The notes: generated from the letters alone by a model not told the origin. A DNA stretch of 64,000 bases from Microcoleus sp. CAWBG506 (GCA_020883125.1 JAHREW010000020.1:6298-70297); one strand, 5' to 3'; positions 27,395-39,260 are shown, numbered from the stretch's first letter. Numbers and translations are program-made.

Positions 27395-27463
27395 AGGTAG
27401 GCGGGGCAGGTTTATGAGATGGTTGGTTTTAGGCAATTATGGTTGGTGAACCTGCCCCTACAG
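27395..27463. repeat. Dispersed GTAGGGGCGGG-type repeat, variant copy
   Basis: TAGGTAGGCGGGGCAGGTTT and GGTGAACCTGCCCCTACAG are imperfect complementary arms. It is a diverged copy of the family at 10193 and 42670, in the pflB-pflA gap. Confidence 0.7.
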
Positions 27464-27481
27464 AATTTACGTCTTTGCTAT

Positions 27482-29710
27482 CTAGACACGTTCGTGGAAA
27501 GTCCGTTTAATCACATCTAATTGTTGTTCGCGAGTCAGCTTGATGAAGTTCACTGCATAGCCAGATACGCGAATCGTCAATTGAGGATAGTTTTCGGGAT
27601 GTTCCATCGCATCTAGTAAGGTGGTGCGATCGAGGGCGTTAACATTAATATGATGACCGCCGTCATGGAAATAGCCATCGAGTAAACCAACTAGATTGTT
27701 AGTGCGATCGCTTTCCAATCTTCCCAAGGCCGCGGGCAGAATTGAGAAGGTATTCGAGATACCATCTTGACAGTCACTATAGGGCAATTTTGCCACAGAA
27801 GATAGCGAGGCGATCGCGCCGCAACAATCTCGTCCGTGCATGGGATTAGCACCGGGTGCAAAGGGTTCTCCCGCTTTCCGTCCATCGGGAGTGCTGCCTG
27901 TCTTCTTGCCATAGACTACATTAGAAGTAATCGTAAGCACAGATTGGGTTGGTACTGCGTGGCGATAGGTTTTGTGCTTGCGAATTTCGTTCATGAACCG
28001 TTGCACTAAGTCGATCGCCATGCTATCAACGCGATCGTCATTGTTGCCATACTGCGGATAATCGCCTTCAATCAGATAATCCACCGCCAAACCTTGCTCG
28101 TTGCGAATCACCTTGACTTTGGCGTGTTTAATCGCCGAGAGTGAATCAGCAACCACCGACAAGCCGGCTATGCCACAAGCCATTGTACGGTAAACATCGC
28201 GATCGTGCAGTGCCATTTCCAGCCGTTCGTAGCAATACTTGTCGTGCATATAGTGAATGACGTTCAGCGTGTTGATGTAGGCTTTTGCTAGCCATGCCAT
28301 CATTTGCTGCAACCGTTCATTTACCTCTTTGTATTCCAAATATTCGGCAGTGATTGGTGCAAATAGAGGTGCTATTTGGTCGCCAGATTTTTCATCTTTA
28401 CCACCGTTAATCGCATACAGCAAAGTTTTTGCCAGGTTCACCCTTGCGCCAAAAAACTGCATCTGTTTGCCGATTCGCATCACTGATACGCAACAGGCGA
28501 TCGCATAATCATCGCCATAGGTGGGGCGCATCAAATCATCGTTTTCGTACTGAATCGAACTGGTGTCGCTAGAAATTTTAGCACAGAATTCTTTGAAGCT
28601 TTCTGGCAAATGTTCTGACCATAATACAGTCAGGTTTGGTTCTGGTGCTGGGCCGAGATTTGAGAGTGTGTGCAAGAATCGGTAACTGCTTTTTGTTACC
28701 ATCGTTCTACCGTCTGCACTCATGCCGCCGATCGCTTCCGTTACCCAAGTGGGATCGCCGGAAAACAGCGCATTGTAGTCAGGAGTTCGCAAAAAGCGCA
28801 CCATCCGCAGCTTCATCACAAAATGATCGATCAGTTCTTGCAAGTCAACTTCCGATCTCGCCCCACTGTGTAAATCCCGCTGGAAATATACGTCTAAAAA
28901 CGTGGATACTCGACCCAGGGACATAGCCGCCCCATTCTGCTCTTTGACAGCGCCTAGATAGCCAAAATAGAGCCATTGCACAGCCTCTTGGGAGTTACCC
29001 GCCGGACGACCAATATCAAAGCCATACTTTGCCCCCATTTCCTTGAGTTCAAACAAAGCCCGCACCTGTTCTGATAACTCTTCCCGCAGGCGAATTGTTT
29101 CCTCGTCCATCATGTCGAGTTCCAGGGATTCTTGCTGAGCTTTCTTGTCATCAATCAGGCGATCGACTCCATACAAAGCCACGCGCCGATAATCCCCAAT
29201 AATCCGCCCGCGCCCGTAAGCATCGGGTAAACCAGTAATAATGCCCGATCGCCTCGCCATCCGCATTTCACGAGTATAAACATCGAATACGCCGTCATTA
29301 TGAGTTTTGCGATATTTAGTAAAAACCTCTTCAGTTTGCGGATCTAGTTTATAGCCATAGGCTTCCAAACCAGCTTTCACCACACGAATTCCGCCATAGG
29401 GCATGATAGCGCGTTTCAGAGGTTTATCTGTCTGCAAACCGACAATTTGTTCTAGTTCATGATTAATGTATCCAGCGTCATGAGCTATAATAGATGATGG
29501 TACTTTGGTATCAACATCCAATACACCCTTTTGACGTTCTAGTTTCATCAGTTCCAAGACTTCTTGCCAAAGCTTCTGAGTCCTTGTCGTTGGTCCTACT
29601 AGAAACTCGGCATTCCCTTCATAGGGCGTGTAATTCTTTTGAATAAAATCCCGGACATTGACTTCTTTTGTCCAACTCCCTTCTGTAAAGCCGTACCATT
29701 CTGCATACAT
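27482..29710 (-). CDS. pflB: Pyruvate formate-lyase
   Basis: 742 aa, full length. The catalytic Cys-Cys pair is in [12 protein letters not shown] and the glycyl radical loop is [13 protein letters not shown] near the C-terminus. It cleaves pyruvate with CoA to acetyl-CoA and formate and is oxygen-sensitive in its radical form. The start is fixed by AGGAGG 8 bases before ATG 29710. It is the first gene of pflB-pflA-adhE, with a signalling pair just upstream in the same direction. Confidence 0.97.
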   Translation of the reverse strand: MYAEWYGFTEGSWTKEVNVRDFIQKNYTPYEGNAEFLVGPTTRTQKLWQEVLELMKLERQKGVLDVDTKVPSSIIAHDAGYINHELEQIVGLQTDKPLKRAIMPYGGIRVVKAGLEAYGYKLDPQTEEVFTKYRKTHNDGVFDVYTREMRMARRSGIITGLPDAYGRGRIIGDYRRVALYGVDRLIDDKKAQQESLELDMMDEETIRLREELSEQVRALFELKEMGAKYGFDIGRPAGNSQEAVQWLYFGYLGAVKEQNGAAMSLGRVSTFLDVYFQRDLHSGARSEVDLQELIDHFVMKLRMVRFLRTPDYNALFSGDPTWVTEAIGGMSADGRTMVTKSSYRFLHTLSNLGPAPEPNLTVLWSEHLPESFKEFCAKISSDTSSIQYENDDLMRPTYGDDYAIACCVSVMRIGKQMQFFGARVNLAKTLLYAINGGKDEKSGDQIAPLFAPITAEYLEYKEVNERLQQMMAWLAKAYINTLNVIHYMHDKYCYERLEMALHDRDVYRTMACGIAGLSVVADSLSAIKHAKVKVIRNEQGLAVDYLIEGDYPQYGNNDDRVDSMAIDLVQRFMNEIRKHKTYRHAVPTQSVLTITSNVVYGKKTGSTPDGRKAGEPFAPGANPMHGRDCCGAIASLSSVAKLPYSDCQDGISNTFSILPAALGRLESDRTNNLVGLLDGYFHDGGHHINVNALDRTTLLDAMEHPENYPQLTIRVSGYAVNFIKLTREQQLDVIKRTFHERV

Positions 29711-29770
29711 AGCTTTAACCTCCTATTTAGGACTTGTTTTCAAGATGTCGCTCTTTCATCTTTTGTATCT

Positions 29771-29776
29771 ATTATA
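29771..29776 (-). promoter_or_regulatory. Candidate -10 element of pflB
   Basis: On the minus strand TATAAT lies about 60 bases before the pflB ATG. The position 17 bases further (CATGGG) is far from TTGACA, so the promoter probably needs an activator, as expected for a gene induced by anoxia. The AGGAGG ribosome binding site is at 29719-29724. Confidence 0.45.
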
Positions 29777-29851
29777 TATCTATCCCATCATCTCCCATGG
29801 AAATGCTGTCAGGTTTTTACAAAAGTTAACTGCTTGATGGTCCGATCGCAA

Positions 29852-31234
29852 TTAATAAAGTCCTGTAGTATATACACAATAGCGATCGCGGCCCTGTTTT
29901 TTTGCTTGATATAGTGCTTGGTCTGCATAAGCAACCAAGGTATCTGGCTCCAATTCTAAGCTAGGGATGAGTGAGGCAATTCCCAAACTAACTGTGAGGA
30001 TATTTTTTACATGAGACTGCTCATGGGGAATCGCCAAACTATGAATTGCTTGCTGAATATTTTGTGCTATCTTAATCCCTCCCTCCAAATCCGTATTCGG
30101 GAGGAGTAACACAAATTCTTCGCCACCGTAACGCGCTGCTAAATCGGCGGGACGATGGACTACGGTTGGTAATGTTTTCCCTATTCTAATTAAGCAATCA
30201 TCACCCGCCAAATGACCATAATAGTCGTTGTAGCTTTTGAAAGTATCAATATCCAATAAAATCAGCGAGAGTGGCTGCTTTTCTCGTGCTAATCGTTGCC
30301 ATTCGCTTTGGAGACTATTGTTGAAACAGCCACGGTTAGCCACCTGAGTTAAAGCATCTAAATTAGCCAATATCTCTAGTTTTTGATTAGTTTCTTGGAA
30401 AGCAATTTCCATTTGTTTACGTGTAGTGATATCGCGGATGGTAATAGCAAAACCATCACCTAATTTTACGGCTACCCAGTGAAACCAAGAAGACTCTTCC
30501 CATTCATAGTAAAAATCCTGCTCTAAAGGTTCCCCGGTTTCCACAATTTCAACGAAACGCTGGAATAGTTCTGGATCAACATTGCTCAAAAACTTTTTCA
30601 GTACCAATTTGCCAATCATCTCTTCACGGGTACGTTTGAAAACTCTAGCAATCACGGGGTTGACAACTAAACAACGAAAATCCTCAATCTCCCCAGTTAG
30701 GTGGTTGCGGACAGCTTGCATTGCTGCAATACCATCCAGGGAACTATTTAAAACACTAGCCAGTAAAGCCCTCGATTGATATAGTACCTCTTCTGCTTCC
30801 CTGCGGATACTAATTTCTTTTTCCAGCAGCCGTTGCTGACGTTGAATAATTAACTGATTTTCCAGACGCGCTACGACTTCTTCGATGTGAAAGGGTTTGG
30901 TAATGTAATCTATGCCCCCTGACTCAAAGGCTTTTACCTTGTCGAAAACAGCATCTAAAGCACTAATAAAAATAACGGGAATGTGGCGTAGATTGTCATC
31001 TGATTTGATGGCTTTACAGACTTCATAACCATTCATTTGTGGCATTTTAACATCTAAAATAATCACATCTGGTCGCTTAAATTTTATGGTTTTCAGTGCG
31101 ATCAGTCCACTGGTGACGCTGCGAACAGTGTAGCCAAGTTTGAAGAGCACATCGCTTAGTAATTGTAAATTTTCGATGATATCGTCTACAATCAGAATAT
31201 TACCTTTATTGTCGCTTTCAGAATTAAGATTCAT
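29852..31234 (-). CDS. Response regulator with PAS-like and GGDEF domains
   Basis: 460 aa. A receiver domain ([12 protein letters not shown]; phospho-acceptor Asp in [16 protein letters not shown] lysine) is followed by a coiled linker, a PAS-like sensor ([11 protein letters not shown] through [13 protein letters not shown]) and GGDEF with an intact RYGGEEF catalytic loop and [14 protein letters not shown]. It should make cyclic di-GMP when phosphorylated. It overlaps the hybrid kinase gene by 11 bp, so the two are one signalling unit. It lies directly upstream of pflB; the regulatory link is inference. Confidence 0.92.
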   Translation of the reverse strand: MNLNSESDNKGNILIVDDIIENLQLLSDVLFKLGYTVRSVTSGLIALKTIKFKRPDVIILDVKMPQMNGYEVCKAIKSDDNLRHIPVIFISALDAVFDKVKAFESGGIDYITKPFHIEEVVARLENQLIIQRQQRLLEKEISIRREAEEVLYQSRALLASVLNSSLDGIAAMQAVRNHLTGEIEDFRCLVVNPVIARVFKRTREEMIGKLVLKKFLSNVDPELFQRFVEIVETGEPLEQDFYYEWEESSWFHWVAVKLGDGFAITIRDITTRKQMEIAFQETNQKLEILANLDALTQVANRGCFNNSLQSEWQRLAREKQPLSLILLDIDTFKSYNDYYGHLAGDDCLIRIGKTLPTVVHRPADLAARYGGEEFVLLLPNTDLEGGIKIAQNIQQAIHSLAIPHEQSHVKNILTVSLGIASLIPSLELEPDTLVAYADQALYQAKKQGRDRYCVYTTGLY

Positions 31235-34040
31235 CGCTTATAATGGGTTCGGCTAGGTCGAGAATTTGTTCAAATTGAAATTGACTAACCAGTTTTGTCA
31301 ATGATTGTATCAAACAAGTTTCTGTCTGGGGAATTTCTGCTAGCAGTTTTAAGGCGAGCTTGGTATTTGCTTCAAGAGCAGCTTCGTATAGTTGGGTAAT
31401 CCATTTTTGAGACATACAGGTGAAGTGTTGTGAAGTCAATACGCTTTCTGCTTGCTCGTTTAAACTTGGTGAAGTCGTTTCCGCTAAGATATATTTTACA
31501 CCAAGATGTTTAGCCAGTGCGTCGAAAATTGTATGTTCGGCAAATGGTTTGCGGAGGAAGTCATCGCACCCCGCTGAAAGCACGATCGCTTTTTCTTCCT
31601 CTAAAACACTTGCCGTTAAAGCAATCACCGCCGTAGCATTACCTTTGGTGGTAGATTTAATATATTTTGTAGCTTCATAACCATCCATAACAGGCATTCT
31701 CATATCCATCCAAATTAGGTGAGGTTCCCATTCATCCCAAATTGCGATCGCTTCTTTACCATTACTAGCTTCTTTGACCTCAAATCCTAACGGTGCGAGT
31801 AACTTAATTAATAATTGACAATTAATGGGTTTATCATCTACGGTAAGAATTTTGTAGGTAGGTTGACCGGGAGCAAGTCCCAGCACTCTTGGATGTTCTT
31901 CTGAACTCTTGCTGACTGTTTCTTGACCCAGTTTTGCTTGAATATAGAATTGGAAAAGAGTGCCTTTTCCTAATTCGCTTTCTACCGAAATATCCCCTCC
32001 CATTAGTTGCACGAATTTCTGGCTGATTGCTAAACCTAAACCCGTTCCTTCTTGCATCTCTTTTCCTGCCTGTGCTTGGGAAAAAGCATCAAATAGTTTG
32101 GGCAATTCTGCGGCAGCAATACCCACCCCAGTATCACGGACACGGAAATGGAGATTAAAAACATCTGTGGTTTCTTGCTCTCCCTGAAAGACATAGAGAG
32201 TAATTTGACCCTCTGAGGTAAATTTGATGGCATTACTGAGTAAATTGATTATAACCTGACGCAATTTGACTTGATCGGTGCAGATATAGCGGGGGACATT
32301 TTCAGTACGCTGAAAGAGCAAGTTTAAGCCTGCATTAGTTGCACCTAGATGCAGCATATCTTCTAAATCATCTAGCAAGCGATGTAAGTCAAAGTCTTGA
32401 GGATTGAGGGTAGTTTTACCTGCTTCAATTTTCGATAAATCTAAAACATTATTAATCAGTGTCAATAGGTGATCGCCACTGCGATAGATGATGCCCGCAT
32501 TTTCATGTTGTTCCGATGGCAAGTTTGTGGCGCGTACCATCAATTGGGAAAAACCGAGAATAGCATTGAGAGGCGATCGCAATTCATGGCTCATATTGGC
32601 AATAAAGGTACTTTTAGCTTGGTTAGCTACTTCGGCTTTTTCTTTAGCAATGACTAGCTCTGCTGTTCTTTCTTCTACCCGATGTTCTAAGGTTTCAAAA
32701 GAGGTGTGTAACTGTTCAGCCATACTATTAAAAGAATCAGCCAGATTTGCTACTTCTGTAATACTTTTAATTTCTATAGAGCCATTTTTTATTCCATAAT
32801 TTTGCCATTCTCCTAATGCTAAAGCTTGACTTGCCTGACTTAATCGTAAAATCGGTATAGTAATCCAACGGGCGGTGAGAATACCAATTCCTGTTGTGGC
32901 AACCAGAGTCAAACCACACAATAAAATTGTCCAACGAGCATTTGCCTGAATTTCTGCCATGAAGTCAGTTTCAGGAATAACAATAACTGTTAGCCAATCT
33001 AAATCTTTTTGCCCCTGGAATGGAACAACTTTAACAAAGTAACGTTTACCATTGTCTGTAAAGCTAAGTTCTTGTTTGGTTTTGATATGCTCAAGTCCAC
33101 CGAAATATTCCAGTAATTTTTTAGTGGTTTTTCGAGTCATTTCTTCATGACTATTCACAGCCTTTAATCTGTATTGGTTGGGATCATCTTTCTCTTTATC
33201 GGACTTGAGAGAGCTTACTAAACTTGGATCAAAGGGAGTTTCACCTGTGGAAGTACCGATTAACAATCCCTTGTTTTCTAAGATAAAAGCCTGACCTGTT
33301 TTGCCAATTTTTAATTCTTTGAGGAAATCCCCAAGTTGGAATAGAGAAATGGAGCAACTGGCAACTCCTTGAAGGGTATTATTTTGATCGAAGAAGGGTA
33401 ATACATAAGCCGCTACTAATCTGGGATCATCTAACTTTATTCGTGAAACAACTATCTGCCAAGTCCCACTGGGTGTTTTTTTTCCAACTTCATACCAAGG
33501 ACGATTTTCTGGAGGGGATTTCTGGGGAGGGTCGTTATTTTTTGAATCTTGAATTAAGTTGGTGTGGTTTCCTTGACTGTCAGTTAAGTAATTATTCCAT
33601 TTGTAGTTATTTAACTTGGTTCTTATGCGGACGACACGAGAACCATCATCCAGCTTATTTATAACGAGCATATCTTTTGTTTCGGTGGCGATTACTAAGG
33701 CATTCAATTTATCAAAAATGTGCGATTGCTCCCATAAATAGTGCTCTACTTCTGAAAAATCTTTATAATTTAAAATACCGAGTTTGATCGCAGCAACATT
33801 ATTGCGGGTAACTTCTTTAGGTTTTTGCAAATAATTGTTTAGATTTTGGTCAATGCGATCGCCAATTTCTGCCATCAAAGGTTTTGCTATATCTTCTACT
33901 GCTTTTTGTCCACTGCGGTAAGAAAGATAACCAACCAGACCCACTGCGCCGACAATTTGCACCACAAAGGGGACAATTAGAACTAATCTCAGGGGAATTT
34001 GTCTAATTTTTTTGGATTGATTGGGGCGAGTTTTAATCAT
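31224..34040 (-). CDS. Hybrid sensor histidine kinase (dCache-HAMP-HisKA-HATPase-REC)
   Basis: 938 aa. TM1 ([19 protein letters not shown]) near residues 20-40, an extracytoplasmic double-Cache-like region to ~375, TM2 ([20 protein letters not shown]), HAMP, HisKA with the phospho-His in [17 protein letters not shown], HATPase ([41 protein letters not shown]) and a C-terminal receiver ([19 protein letters not shown]). It is membrane-bound, sensing a small extracellular ligand by family precedent. It is encoded with the GGDEF response regulator. Confidence 0.94.
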   Translation of the reverse strand: MIKTRPNQSKKIRQIPLRLVLIVPFVVQIVGAVGLVGYLSYRSGQKAVEDIAKPLMAEIGDRIDQNLNNYLQKPKEVTRNNVAAIKLGILNYKDFSEVEHYLWEQSHIFDKLNALVIATETKDMLVINKLDDGSRVVRIRTKLNNYKWNNYLTDSQGNHTNLIQDSKNNDPPQKSPPENRPWYEVGKKTPSGTWQIVVSRIKLDDPRLVAAYVLPFFDQNNTLQGVASCSISLFQLGDFLKELKIGKTGQAFILENKGLLIGTSTGETPFDPSLVSSLKSDKEKDDPNQYRLKAVNSHEEMTRKTTKKLLEYFGGLEHIKTKQELSFTDNGKRYFVKVVPFQGQKDLDWLTVIVIPETDFMAEIQANARWTILLCGLTLVATTGIGILTARWITIPILRLSQASQALALGEWQNYGIKNGSIEIKSITEVANLADSFNSMAEQLHTSFETLEHRVEERTAELVIAKEKAEVANQAKSTFIANMSHELRSPLNAILGFSQLMVRATNLPSEQHENAGIIYRSGDHLLTLINNVLDLSKIEAGKTTLNPQDFDLHRLLDDLEDMLHLGATNAGLNLLFQRTENVPRYICTDQVKLRQVIINLLSNAIKFTSEGQITLYVFQGEQETTDVFNLHFRVRDTGVGIAAAELPKLFDAFSQAQAGKEMQEGTGLGLAISQKFVQLMGGDISVESELGKGTLFQFYIQAKLGQETVSKSSEEHPRVLGLAPGQPTYKILTVDDKPINCQLLIKLLAPLGFEVKEASNGKEAIAIWDEWEPHLIWMDMRMPVMDGYEATKYIKSTTKGNATAVIALTASVLEEEKAIVLSAGCDDFLRKPFAEHTIFDALAKHLGVKYILAETTSPSLNEQAESVLTSQHFTCMSQKWITQLYEAALEANTKLALKLLAEIPQTETCLIQSLTKLVSQFQFEQILDLAEPIISDES

Positions 34041-34537
34041 GGCTTATCAATGCTTCAAGTAAATCAAAAATCTTCAAACGAGGCTTGTAGGGTGCGTCAG
34101 CTAGAACACTTATTAGGCACAAAACGCTTATTTACTGACGCACCCTGCAATAGTCCTTTCAATTTAGAACAGCTTACTTTTGCTATCCAAAGCATCCGGC
34201 GCGAAGCATGTATATAACCTTAAGTATATCTTAATCTGTCGCTGCTCAGAGAGACTATACGAAATCAACTAACTACTCAAAGTTTAAACAATGAATAAGT
34301 TTTGTTAAAGATTGCACTAAGTTTTATTATTTTAACATAGTTAACTAATTTTAAGCTAACGCTATTGTGAAAATTCTCAGGAATGCAATGATTAGCAACA
34401 AAGCTCAAACAATGCAGATTTATTGCCATTGTAGATTAGGTTGCAAATTTTAGAGGATTAGGTTAATCTAGGTGATGAATAGAAAAATTAAAGCTAAAAA
34501 AATAGCGTCGATCGATCGCTAAGATCGGGAGAATGAA
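34041..34537. other. Gap between divergent kinase and acetate-CoA ligase genes
   Basis: No gene seen. It contains a perfect 12-bp inverted repeat, AGGGTGCGTCAG (34089-34100) and CTGACGCACCCT (34135-34146), a type of dispersed repeat common in bacteria. The rest is AT-rich and should contain both divergent promoters. Confidence 0.7.
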
Positions 34538-37279
34538 ATGGAAAAAATTTCAACCAATCCAACATCCCTATGCGATCGGGCCCATGATATTTGGAAAGAA
34601 CAGCGCCATCCCCTCGATGGTATCTTTCATCCCCGCTCTGTGGCGGTGATAGGTGCCAGCGAAAGAGAAGGAAGTGTGGGGCGGACTATACTCTGGAACT
34701 TGATTCGCAATCCCTTTGGGGGCACGGTTTTTCCAGTCAATCCCCAACGTCCCAGCGTATTGGGCATCAAGTCCTATCCTGACATTGCTAGTGTACCTGA
34801 AATTGTGGATTTAGCAGTAATTGCTACACCTGCTGCGACGGTTCCCCAGGTAATTCGAGAATGTGTAGCAGTGGGAGTCAAAGGCGCAATTATTGTTTCT
34901 GCTGGTTTCAAAGAAATTGGGGAGGCGGGTGCGGCTTTAGAGCAACAAGTGCTCGCAGAAGCGCGACGGGGCGGAATGCGAATTATTGGGCCCAATTGTC
35001 TCGGCTTAATGAATCCGATCGCCGGACTCAATGCGACTTTTGCAAGTACGATCGCCCGTGCTGGTAATGTCGCCTTCATTAGTCAAAGTGGAGCGCTCTG
35101 TACTTCAATTTTAGACTGGAGTTTGGGCGAAAATGTGGGATTTAGTGCCTTTGTTTCCATCGGTTCAATGCTGGATGTCAGTTGGGGAGATTTGATTGAA
35201 TATCTGGGTGACGATCCCCATACCCATAGCATCGTTTTGTATATGGAATCCATCGGCGATGCTCGCGCCTTTCTATCCGCCGCCCGCGAAGTCGCAATGG
35301 ATAAACCGATTATTGTACTCAAAGTCGGACAAACTGAGGCTGCGGCTAAAGCTGCTGCTTCCCATACAGGAGCTTTGACTGGTAGTGATGCTGTTTTGAA
35401 TGCCGCTTTCCGTCGCTGTGGTGTATTGCGCGTCCATACGATTTCTGACTTGTTTGATATGGCGGAAATTCTGGCAAAACAACCTAGCCCCAAGGGTAAT
35501 CGGCTCTCGATTGTGACTAATGCTGGGGGCCCAGGGGCGATCGCCACTGATGCGTTAATTAGTGGTGGCGGTGCATTATCGGAACTAGCACCAGAGACTT
35601 TGGAGCAATTAAATCAATTTTTACCGGCTCAATGGAGCCATCATAATCCGATCGATATTTTAGGTGATGCTAGCAGCGATCGCTACGCCCAAACCTTAGA
35701 AGTAGTTGCTAGCGATCCAAATAGTGATGGACTTTTAGTCATCTTGACTCCCCAAGCGATGACTAATCCCACTCTAACCGCAGAAAAACTCAAGGCTTAT
35801 AACAAGTTAGGGAAGCCGATTTTATCGAGTTGGATGGGCGGTGCAGAAATTGCAGCGGGAACGCAAATTCTCAATCAAGCAAATATTCCCACCTTTCCCT
35901 ATCCCGATACTGCTGTCAGATTGTTTAACTATATGTGGCAGTATACCTATAATTTGCGGGGCATTTATGAGACTCCTTCTTTACCTGCGGATTCCGAGAT
36001 TCATGCACCCGATCGCATTTTGGTAGCACAAATTTTAACTAAGGTACGTAAGAGCGATCGCACTCTGTTAACAGAATACGAATCAAAGCAATTACTCGCC
36101 GCCTATGGTATTCCCACAATTGCTACAGAAATTGCTACGAGCGACATAGAAGCTGTGGAAATTGCCGATCGCTTCGGCTATCCGGTAGTTCTGAAACTGC
36201 ATTCGGAAACGATTACTCACAAAACTGATGTGGGCGGCGTGCACTTAAATCTCGCCGATGCGGCGGCTGTGAGTCGAGCATTTGAGGAAATCGAATCAAA
36301 ATTAAGTGCGATCGATCCCGCAGCATTTTTGGGCGTAACTGTACAGCCAATGGTCAAAATGGAGGGCTACGAACTAATTTTGGGTAGCAGTCTCGATCCG
36401 CAGTTTGGGGCGGTAATATTATTTGGTATGGGCGGTCAATTGGTGGAAATCTTTCAAGATAGGGCGCTAGCGTTACCTCCTTTAAATACCACCATTGCGC
36501 GGCGAATGATGGAACAAACCCGCATTTATAAAGCCTTGCAAGGTGTTCGTGGCAGAAAGGCGATCGATCTAGTAAAACTTGAACAATTACTGGTTAGCTT
36601 TAGTCAGTTAATAGTCGAACAGCCACAGATTCGGGAAATTGATATCAATCCTCTGCTGGTTTCTCCCGACGGTATGGTTGCTCTAGATGCGCGGGTTTTG
36701 CTCCACACAACGGCCGATTTCGCCCAGAAGCCACTACCTGCAATTCGTCCCTATCCGACGAAATACGTGCAGGAATGGGAGTCACCCAAGGGCGATCGTT
36801 TAACGATTAGGCCAATTCGCCCGGAAGACGAGCCACTGATGGTCAAGTTCCATCAAAATCTTTCGGAAGAGAGCGTCTATTTGCGCTATGCTCATACTGT
36901 GAAGCTCAAGCAGCGGATTGCTCACGAAAGATTGACTCGAATTTGTTTTATTGATTACGATCGCGAAATGCTCTTAGTTGCCGATCGCCAAGTTCCGAAA
37001 ACCTTAGAACATGAGATTTTGGCAGTAGGAAGGCTGAGTAAATTGCACGGGACCAATGAAGCGGAATTTGCTTTGATTGTGGGGGATAGCTATCAGCATC
37101 AAGGTTTGGGTACTGAAATTTTAAGGCGACTTCTAGAAGTTGGCAAGGACGAACAACTTTCGGCGATCGTGGGTTATATTCTCACCAGTAATTACCAGAT
37201 GCAGAGCCTTTGTCGGAAGTTAGGATTTGAATTTCAGCCCGATCTAGAAACAGGAATGTTGAAGGCTATTTTTGTGTAA
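34538..37279 (+). CDS. ADP-forming acetate-CoA ligase fused to a GNAT acetyltransferase
   Basis: 913 aa. An N-terminal CoA-binding domain ([20 protein letters not shown]) is followed by CoA-ligase domains with the phospho-His in SHTGALTG (H276), an ATP-grasp domain (about 500-715; [19 protein letters not shown]) and a C-terminal GNAT domain (about 751-905; [20 protein letters not shown]). The ligase half interconverts acetyl-CoA, ADP and Pi with acetate, CoA and ATP. With PflB it would yield ATP during fermentation. The GNAT half may acetylate proteins, as in Pat-type fusions, but there the ligase half is inactive; here the catalytic His is kept, so both may work. Confidence 0.9.
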   Translation: MEKISTNPTSLCDRAHDIWKEQRHPLDGIFHPRSVAVIGASEREGSVGRTILWNLIRNPFGGTVFPVNPQRPSVLGIKSYPDIASVPEIVDLAVIATPAATVPQVIRECVAVGVKGAIIVSAGFKEIGEAGAALEQQVLAEARRGGMRIIGPNCLGLMNPIAGLNATFASTIARAGNVAFISQSGALCTSILDWSLGENVGFSAFVSIGSMLDVSWGDLIEYLGDDPHTHSIVLYMESIGDARAFLSAAREVAMDKPIIVLKVGQTEAAAKAAASHTGALTGSDAVLNAAFRRCGVLRVHTISDLFDMAEILAKQPSPKGNRLSIVTNAGGPGAIATDALISGGGALSELAPETLEQLNQFLPAQWSHHNPIDILGDASSDRYAQTLEVVASDPNSDGLLVILTPQAMTNPTLTAEKLKAYNKLGKPILSSWMGGAEIAAGTQILNQANIPTFPYPDTAVRLFNYMWQYTYNLRGIYETPSLPADSEIHAPDRILVAQILTKVRKSDRTLLTEYESKQLLAAYGIPTIATEIATSDIEAVEIADRFGYPVVLKLHSETITHKTDVGGVHLNLADAAAVSRAFEEIESKLSAIDPAAFLGVTVQPMVKMEGYELILGSSLDPQFGAVILFGMGGQLVEIFQDRALALPPLNTTIARRMMEQTRIYKALQGVRGRKAIDLVKLEQLLVSFSQLIVEQPQIREIDINPLLVSPDGMVALDARVLLHTTADFAQKPLPAIRPYPTKYVQEWESPKGDRLTIRPIRPEDEPLMVKFHQNLSEESVYLRYAHTVKLKQRIAHERLTRICFIDYDREMLLVADRQVPKTLEHEILAVGRLSKLHGTNEAEFALIVGDSYQHQGLGTEILRRLLEVGKDEQLSAIVGYILTSNYQMQSLCRKLGFEFQPDLETGMLKAIFV

Positions 37280-37408
37280 GTTCTATAGGTAGAATTAGTT
37301 GGATTTTCCTGGGATATCCTTTGCTCTAGCTTGGCTGCATCTGTGTTTTGTAAACACATTCGTAAGATGCTCTAGCCATTACAAAATCGGGATGCTCCCT
37401 CTAGCTTC

Positions 37409-37536
37409 TATAGCAACCGCCAAGGCGATTAGGGCAGATTTTGTAGGGGCGGGTTCACCGATATCTTTCATCGGTATAGACAAATTCTATAAACCCGCCC
37501 CCACCCCACGACTTAACCACCCTGGCGGTTGCTATA
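37409..37536. repeat. MITE-like element with 14-bp terminal inverted repeats
   Basis: The terminal arms TATAGCAACCGCCA (37409-37422) and TGGCGGTTGCTATA (37523-37536) are perfect complements. Inside lies GATTAGGGCAGATTTTGTAG, then the GTAGGGGCGGG palindrome (inner arms ACCGATATC...TCATCGGT). A near-identical copy at 56251-56351 has only the left terminus. No coding capacity. Confidence 0.85.
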
Positions 37537-37557
37537 CCTTCTGGCTACCAAATCACC

Positions 37558-37587
37558 AAAAAAAAGAGGTCGCGATCGCAACCTCTT
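37558..37587 (-). terminator. Terminator of apcABC
   Basis: On the minus strand AAGAGGTTGCGATCGCGACCTCTT forms a hairpin whose 3' arm runs into a T-rich tract, 28 bases after the apcC stop. It is a classic rho-independent terminator. Confidence 0.85.
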
Positions 37588-37614
37588 AACCCTACACTAA
37601 TCCAGCGCTGGATC

Positions 37615-37818
37615 TTAAAGTAGACCAGTATTAGCACCAACTTTCCCAGTAGCCAGTTGCACTTTAATAATTTTGCCGCCCATTTTCATAATTCTTTGTT
37701 GTTCCCGAAACCAGTTATCGTAAGGAACAAGTTTAGTAAAATAGGTATTTTGCAATTCGCGCTGAGTGCGGATGCGTGTTTGGCTGGGGACGCAAGCAGT
37801 CACTTTAAACATTCTCAT
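37615..37818 (-). CDS. apcC: ApcC, allophycocyanin core linker (small)
   Basis: 67 aa, the usual size of the ~7.8-kDa core linker. It starts MRMFKVTACVPSQTRIRTQR and is related to the CpcD-like fold. It caps the core trimers and tunes energy transfer in the phycobilisome. A good AGGAGG lies before the ATG. It is the last gene of apcA-apcB-apcC, separated from apcB by a 321-bp gap that holds simple repeats. Confidence 0.96.
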   Translation of the reverse strand: MRMFKVTACVPSQTRIRTQRELQNTYFTKLVPYDNWFREQQRIMKMGGKIIKVQLATGKVGANTGLL

Positions 37819-37993
37819 GGGAAACTACCTCCTGAAGTAGGTTTACTGATTTTTAGATGGATTTTTAAAACATTGAAGACAGGGAGTTAAGAATCAAAAC
37901 TAGCTCATTAAAACTCGTCCAGTATTCTCGACAAGCCTTTGACGGTCTAGCAATCACTCGTAACTTCCCTGACTTCTTCCAAAAGAAAAGGCT

Positions 37994-38139
37994 AAAAGTC
38001 TCAAAGTCTCAAAGTCTCAAAGTCTAAAGTTCAAAGAGGTAAAAAATAAATATTTTTCTTTCCTTCTTCCTTCTTCCTTCTTCCTTCTTCCTTCTTCCTT
38101 CTTCCTTCTTCCTTCTTCCTTCTTCCTTCGTCCTTCGTC
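37994..38139. repeat. Short tandem repeats in the apcB-apcC spacer
   Basis: Two arrays: four AAAGTCTC octamers (37994-38026), then about eleven copies of the heptamer TTCTTCC (38057-38132) reaching within about 10 bases of the apcB stop. On the apc mRNA strand the heptamer reads GGAAGAA, a purine-rich tract. No gene lies in the 37819-38139 gap. Such STRRs are typical of filamentous cyanobacteria, but copy number here may vary between strains. Confidence 0.9.
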
Positions 38140-38625
38140 TTAGCTCAAGCCAGAGCAGATGTAGTCGAAGTAGACGCCCATTTCTTTACCAGCGTCAGAA
38201 CCGACCAAACCGGCGGTGACTTCTTTCATTGCTTGGATGGCTTGTACGGTAGAACCGATGGGCACGCCCAAGGAATTGTAGGTTTCTTTCAAACCGTTGA
38301 GCACGCGCTCATCCAGGATGGAAGGGTCGCCAGCTAGCATTGCGTAGGTGGCGTAGCGGAGGTAGTAGTCCAAGTCGCGAATGCAAGCTGCATAACGGCG
38401 AGTGGTGTACATATTGCCACCGGGACGGGTGACATCAGAGTACAACAGAGACTTAGCAACTGCTTCTTTGACGATTGTGGCTGCATTGGCGCTGATGGCT
38501 GTAGCGGCGCGGACGCGCAGTTCACCAGAAGCGAAGTAGTTCTTGAGTTTGTCTAGAGCGCTGATGTCCAGGTACTTACCTTGGACGTCAGAGGAATTGA
38601 TAACGGCGGTAATTGCGTCTTGCAT
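38140..38625 (-). CDS. apcB: ApcB, allophycocyanin beta subunit
   Basis: 161 aa, expected length. The chromophore Cys is in [19 protein letters not shown] (C-x-R-D-x-D motif), with the N-terminal [20 protein letters not shown] typical of ApcB. The methylated-Asn region is kept. It pairs with ApcA in the phycobilisome core, binding phycocyanobilin. The start is preceded by AGGAAAC. Confidence 0.97.
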   Translation of the reverse strand: MQDAITAVINSSDVQGKYLDISALDKLKNYFASGELRVRAATAISANAATIVKEAVAKSLLYSDVTRPGGNMYTTRRYAACIRDLDYYLRYATYAMLAGDPSILDERVLNGLKETYNSLGVPIGSTVQAIQAMKEVTAGLVGSDAGKEMGVYFDYICSGLS

Positions 38626-38774
38626 GATGGTCTTGTTTCCTAGAAAGTGGCTGAGTTCAGTCCAATTTTGTAGCTCGGATTTGAGATTTGGGATTTCAGA
38701 TTTATCAGTGGTTGGTTATCTGCAAAAGCTTTTGGCCTGTTGCCGGTAACTCAACAATCTAAAACCTAAAATCT

Positions 38775-39260
38775 TTACTGCATCGCACCGATAACGTAGT
38801 CGAAGTAAGAGGAAGCTTCGGAAGCATCTTCTCCAGAAAGCAACGAAGAAGCTGCATTTTTCATAGCGCGAATTCCTTCGGCTACGGCTTCAATCGGGGT
38901 TCCCAAGGATTTGTACATTTCGCGGACGCCGACAATACCGATTTCTTCGATCGGAGTAATGTCGCCAGCTACGATTCCGTAGGTGATCAAACGCAGGTAG
39001 TAGTCCATGTCGCGCAAGCAAGTTGCGGTCATTTCTTCGCCGTAAGCGTTGCCGCCTGGGGAAACTACGTCAGGGCGTTTTTGGAAAAGTTGGTCGCCTG
39101 CTGTCTTGACGATACGTTCGCGGGATTCGCTCAAAATTTGGGCGATGCGGACGCGGCGTTCACCAGAGGTGACGAAGCTTTTGATCCGGTCTAGTTCGCC
39201 TGGGCTCAGGTAACGAGCTTCAGCGTCTGCGTTGACGATTGATTTGGTGACGATACTCAT
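38775..39260 (-). CDS. apcA: ApcA, allophycocyanin alpha subunit
   Basis: 161 aa from ATG 39260 ([20 protein letters not shown]); the frame is open 25 codons further but known ApcA starts at MSIVTKS. The bilin Cys is in [20 protein letters not shown]. First gene of the apc core operon. The core-membrane linker gene apcE, which often precedes apcA, is not in this window. Confidence 0.97.
   Translation of the reverse strand: MSIVTKSIVNADAEARYLSPGELDRIKSFVTSGERRVRIAQILSESRERIVKTAGDQLFQKRPDVVSPGGNAYGEEMTATCLRDMDYYLRLITYGIVAGDITPIEEIGIVGVREMYKSLGTPIEAVAEGIRAMKNAASSLLSGEDASEASSYFDYVIGAMQ

Noticed and set aside
38057-38132. Possible CRISPR or coding region in the TTCTTCC array
   Set aside because: It is a simple heptamer repeat without spacers or a sensible reading frame.
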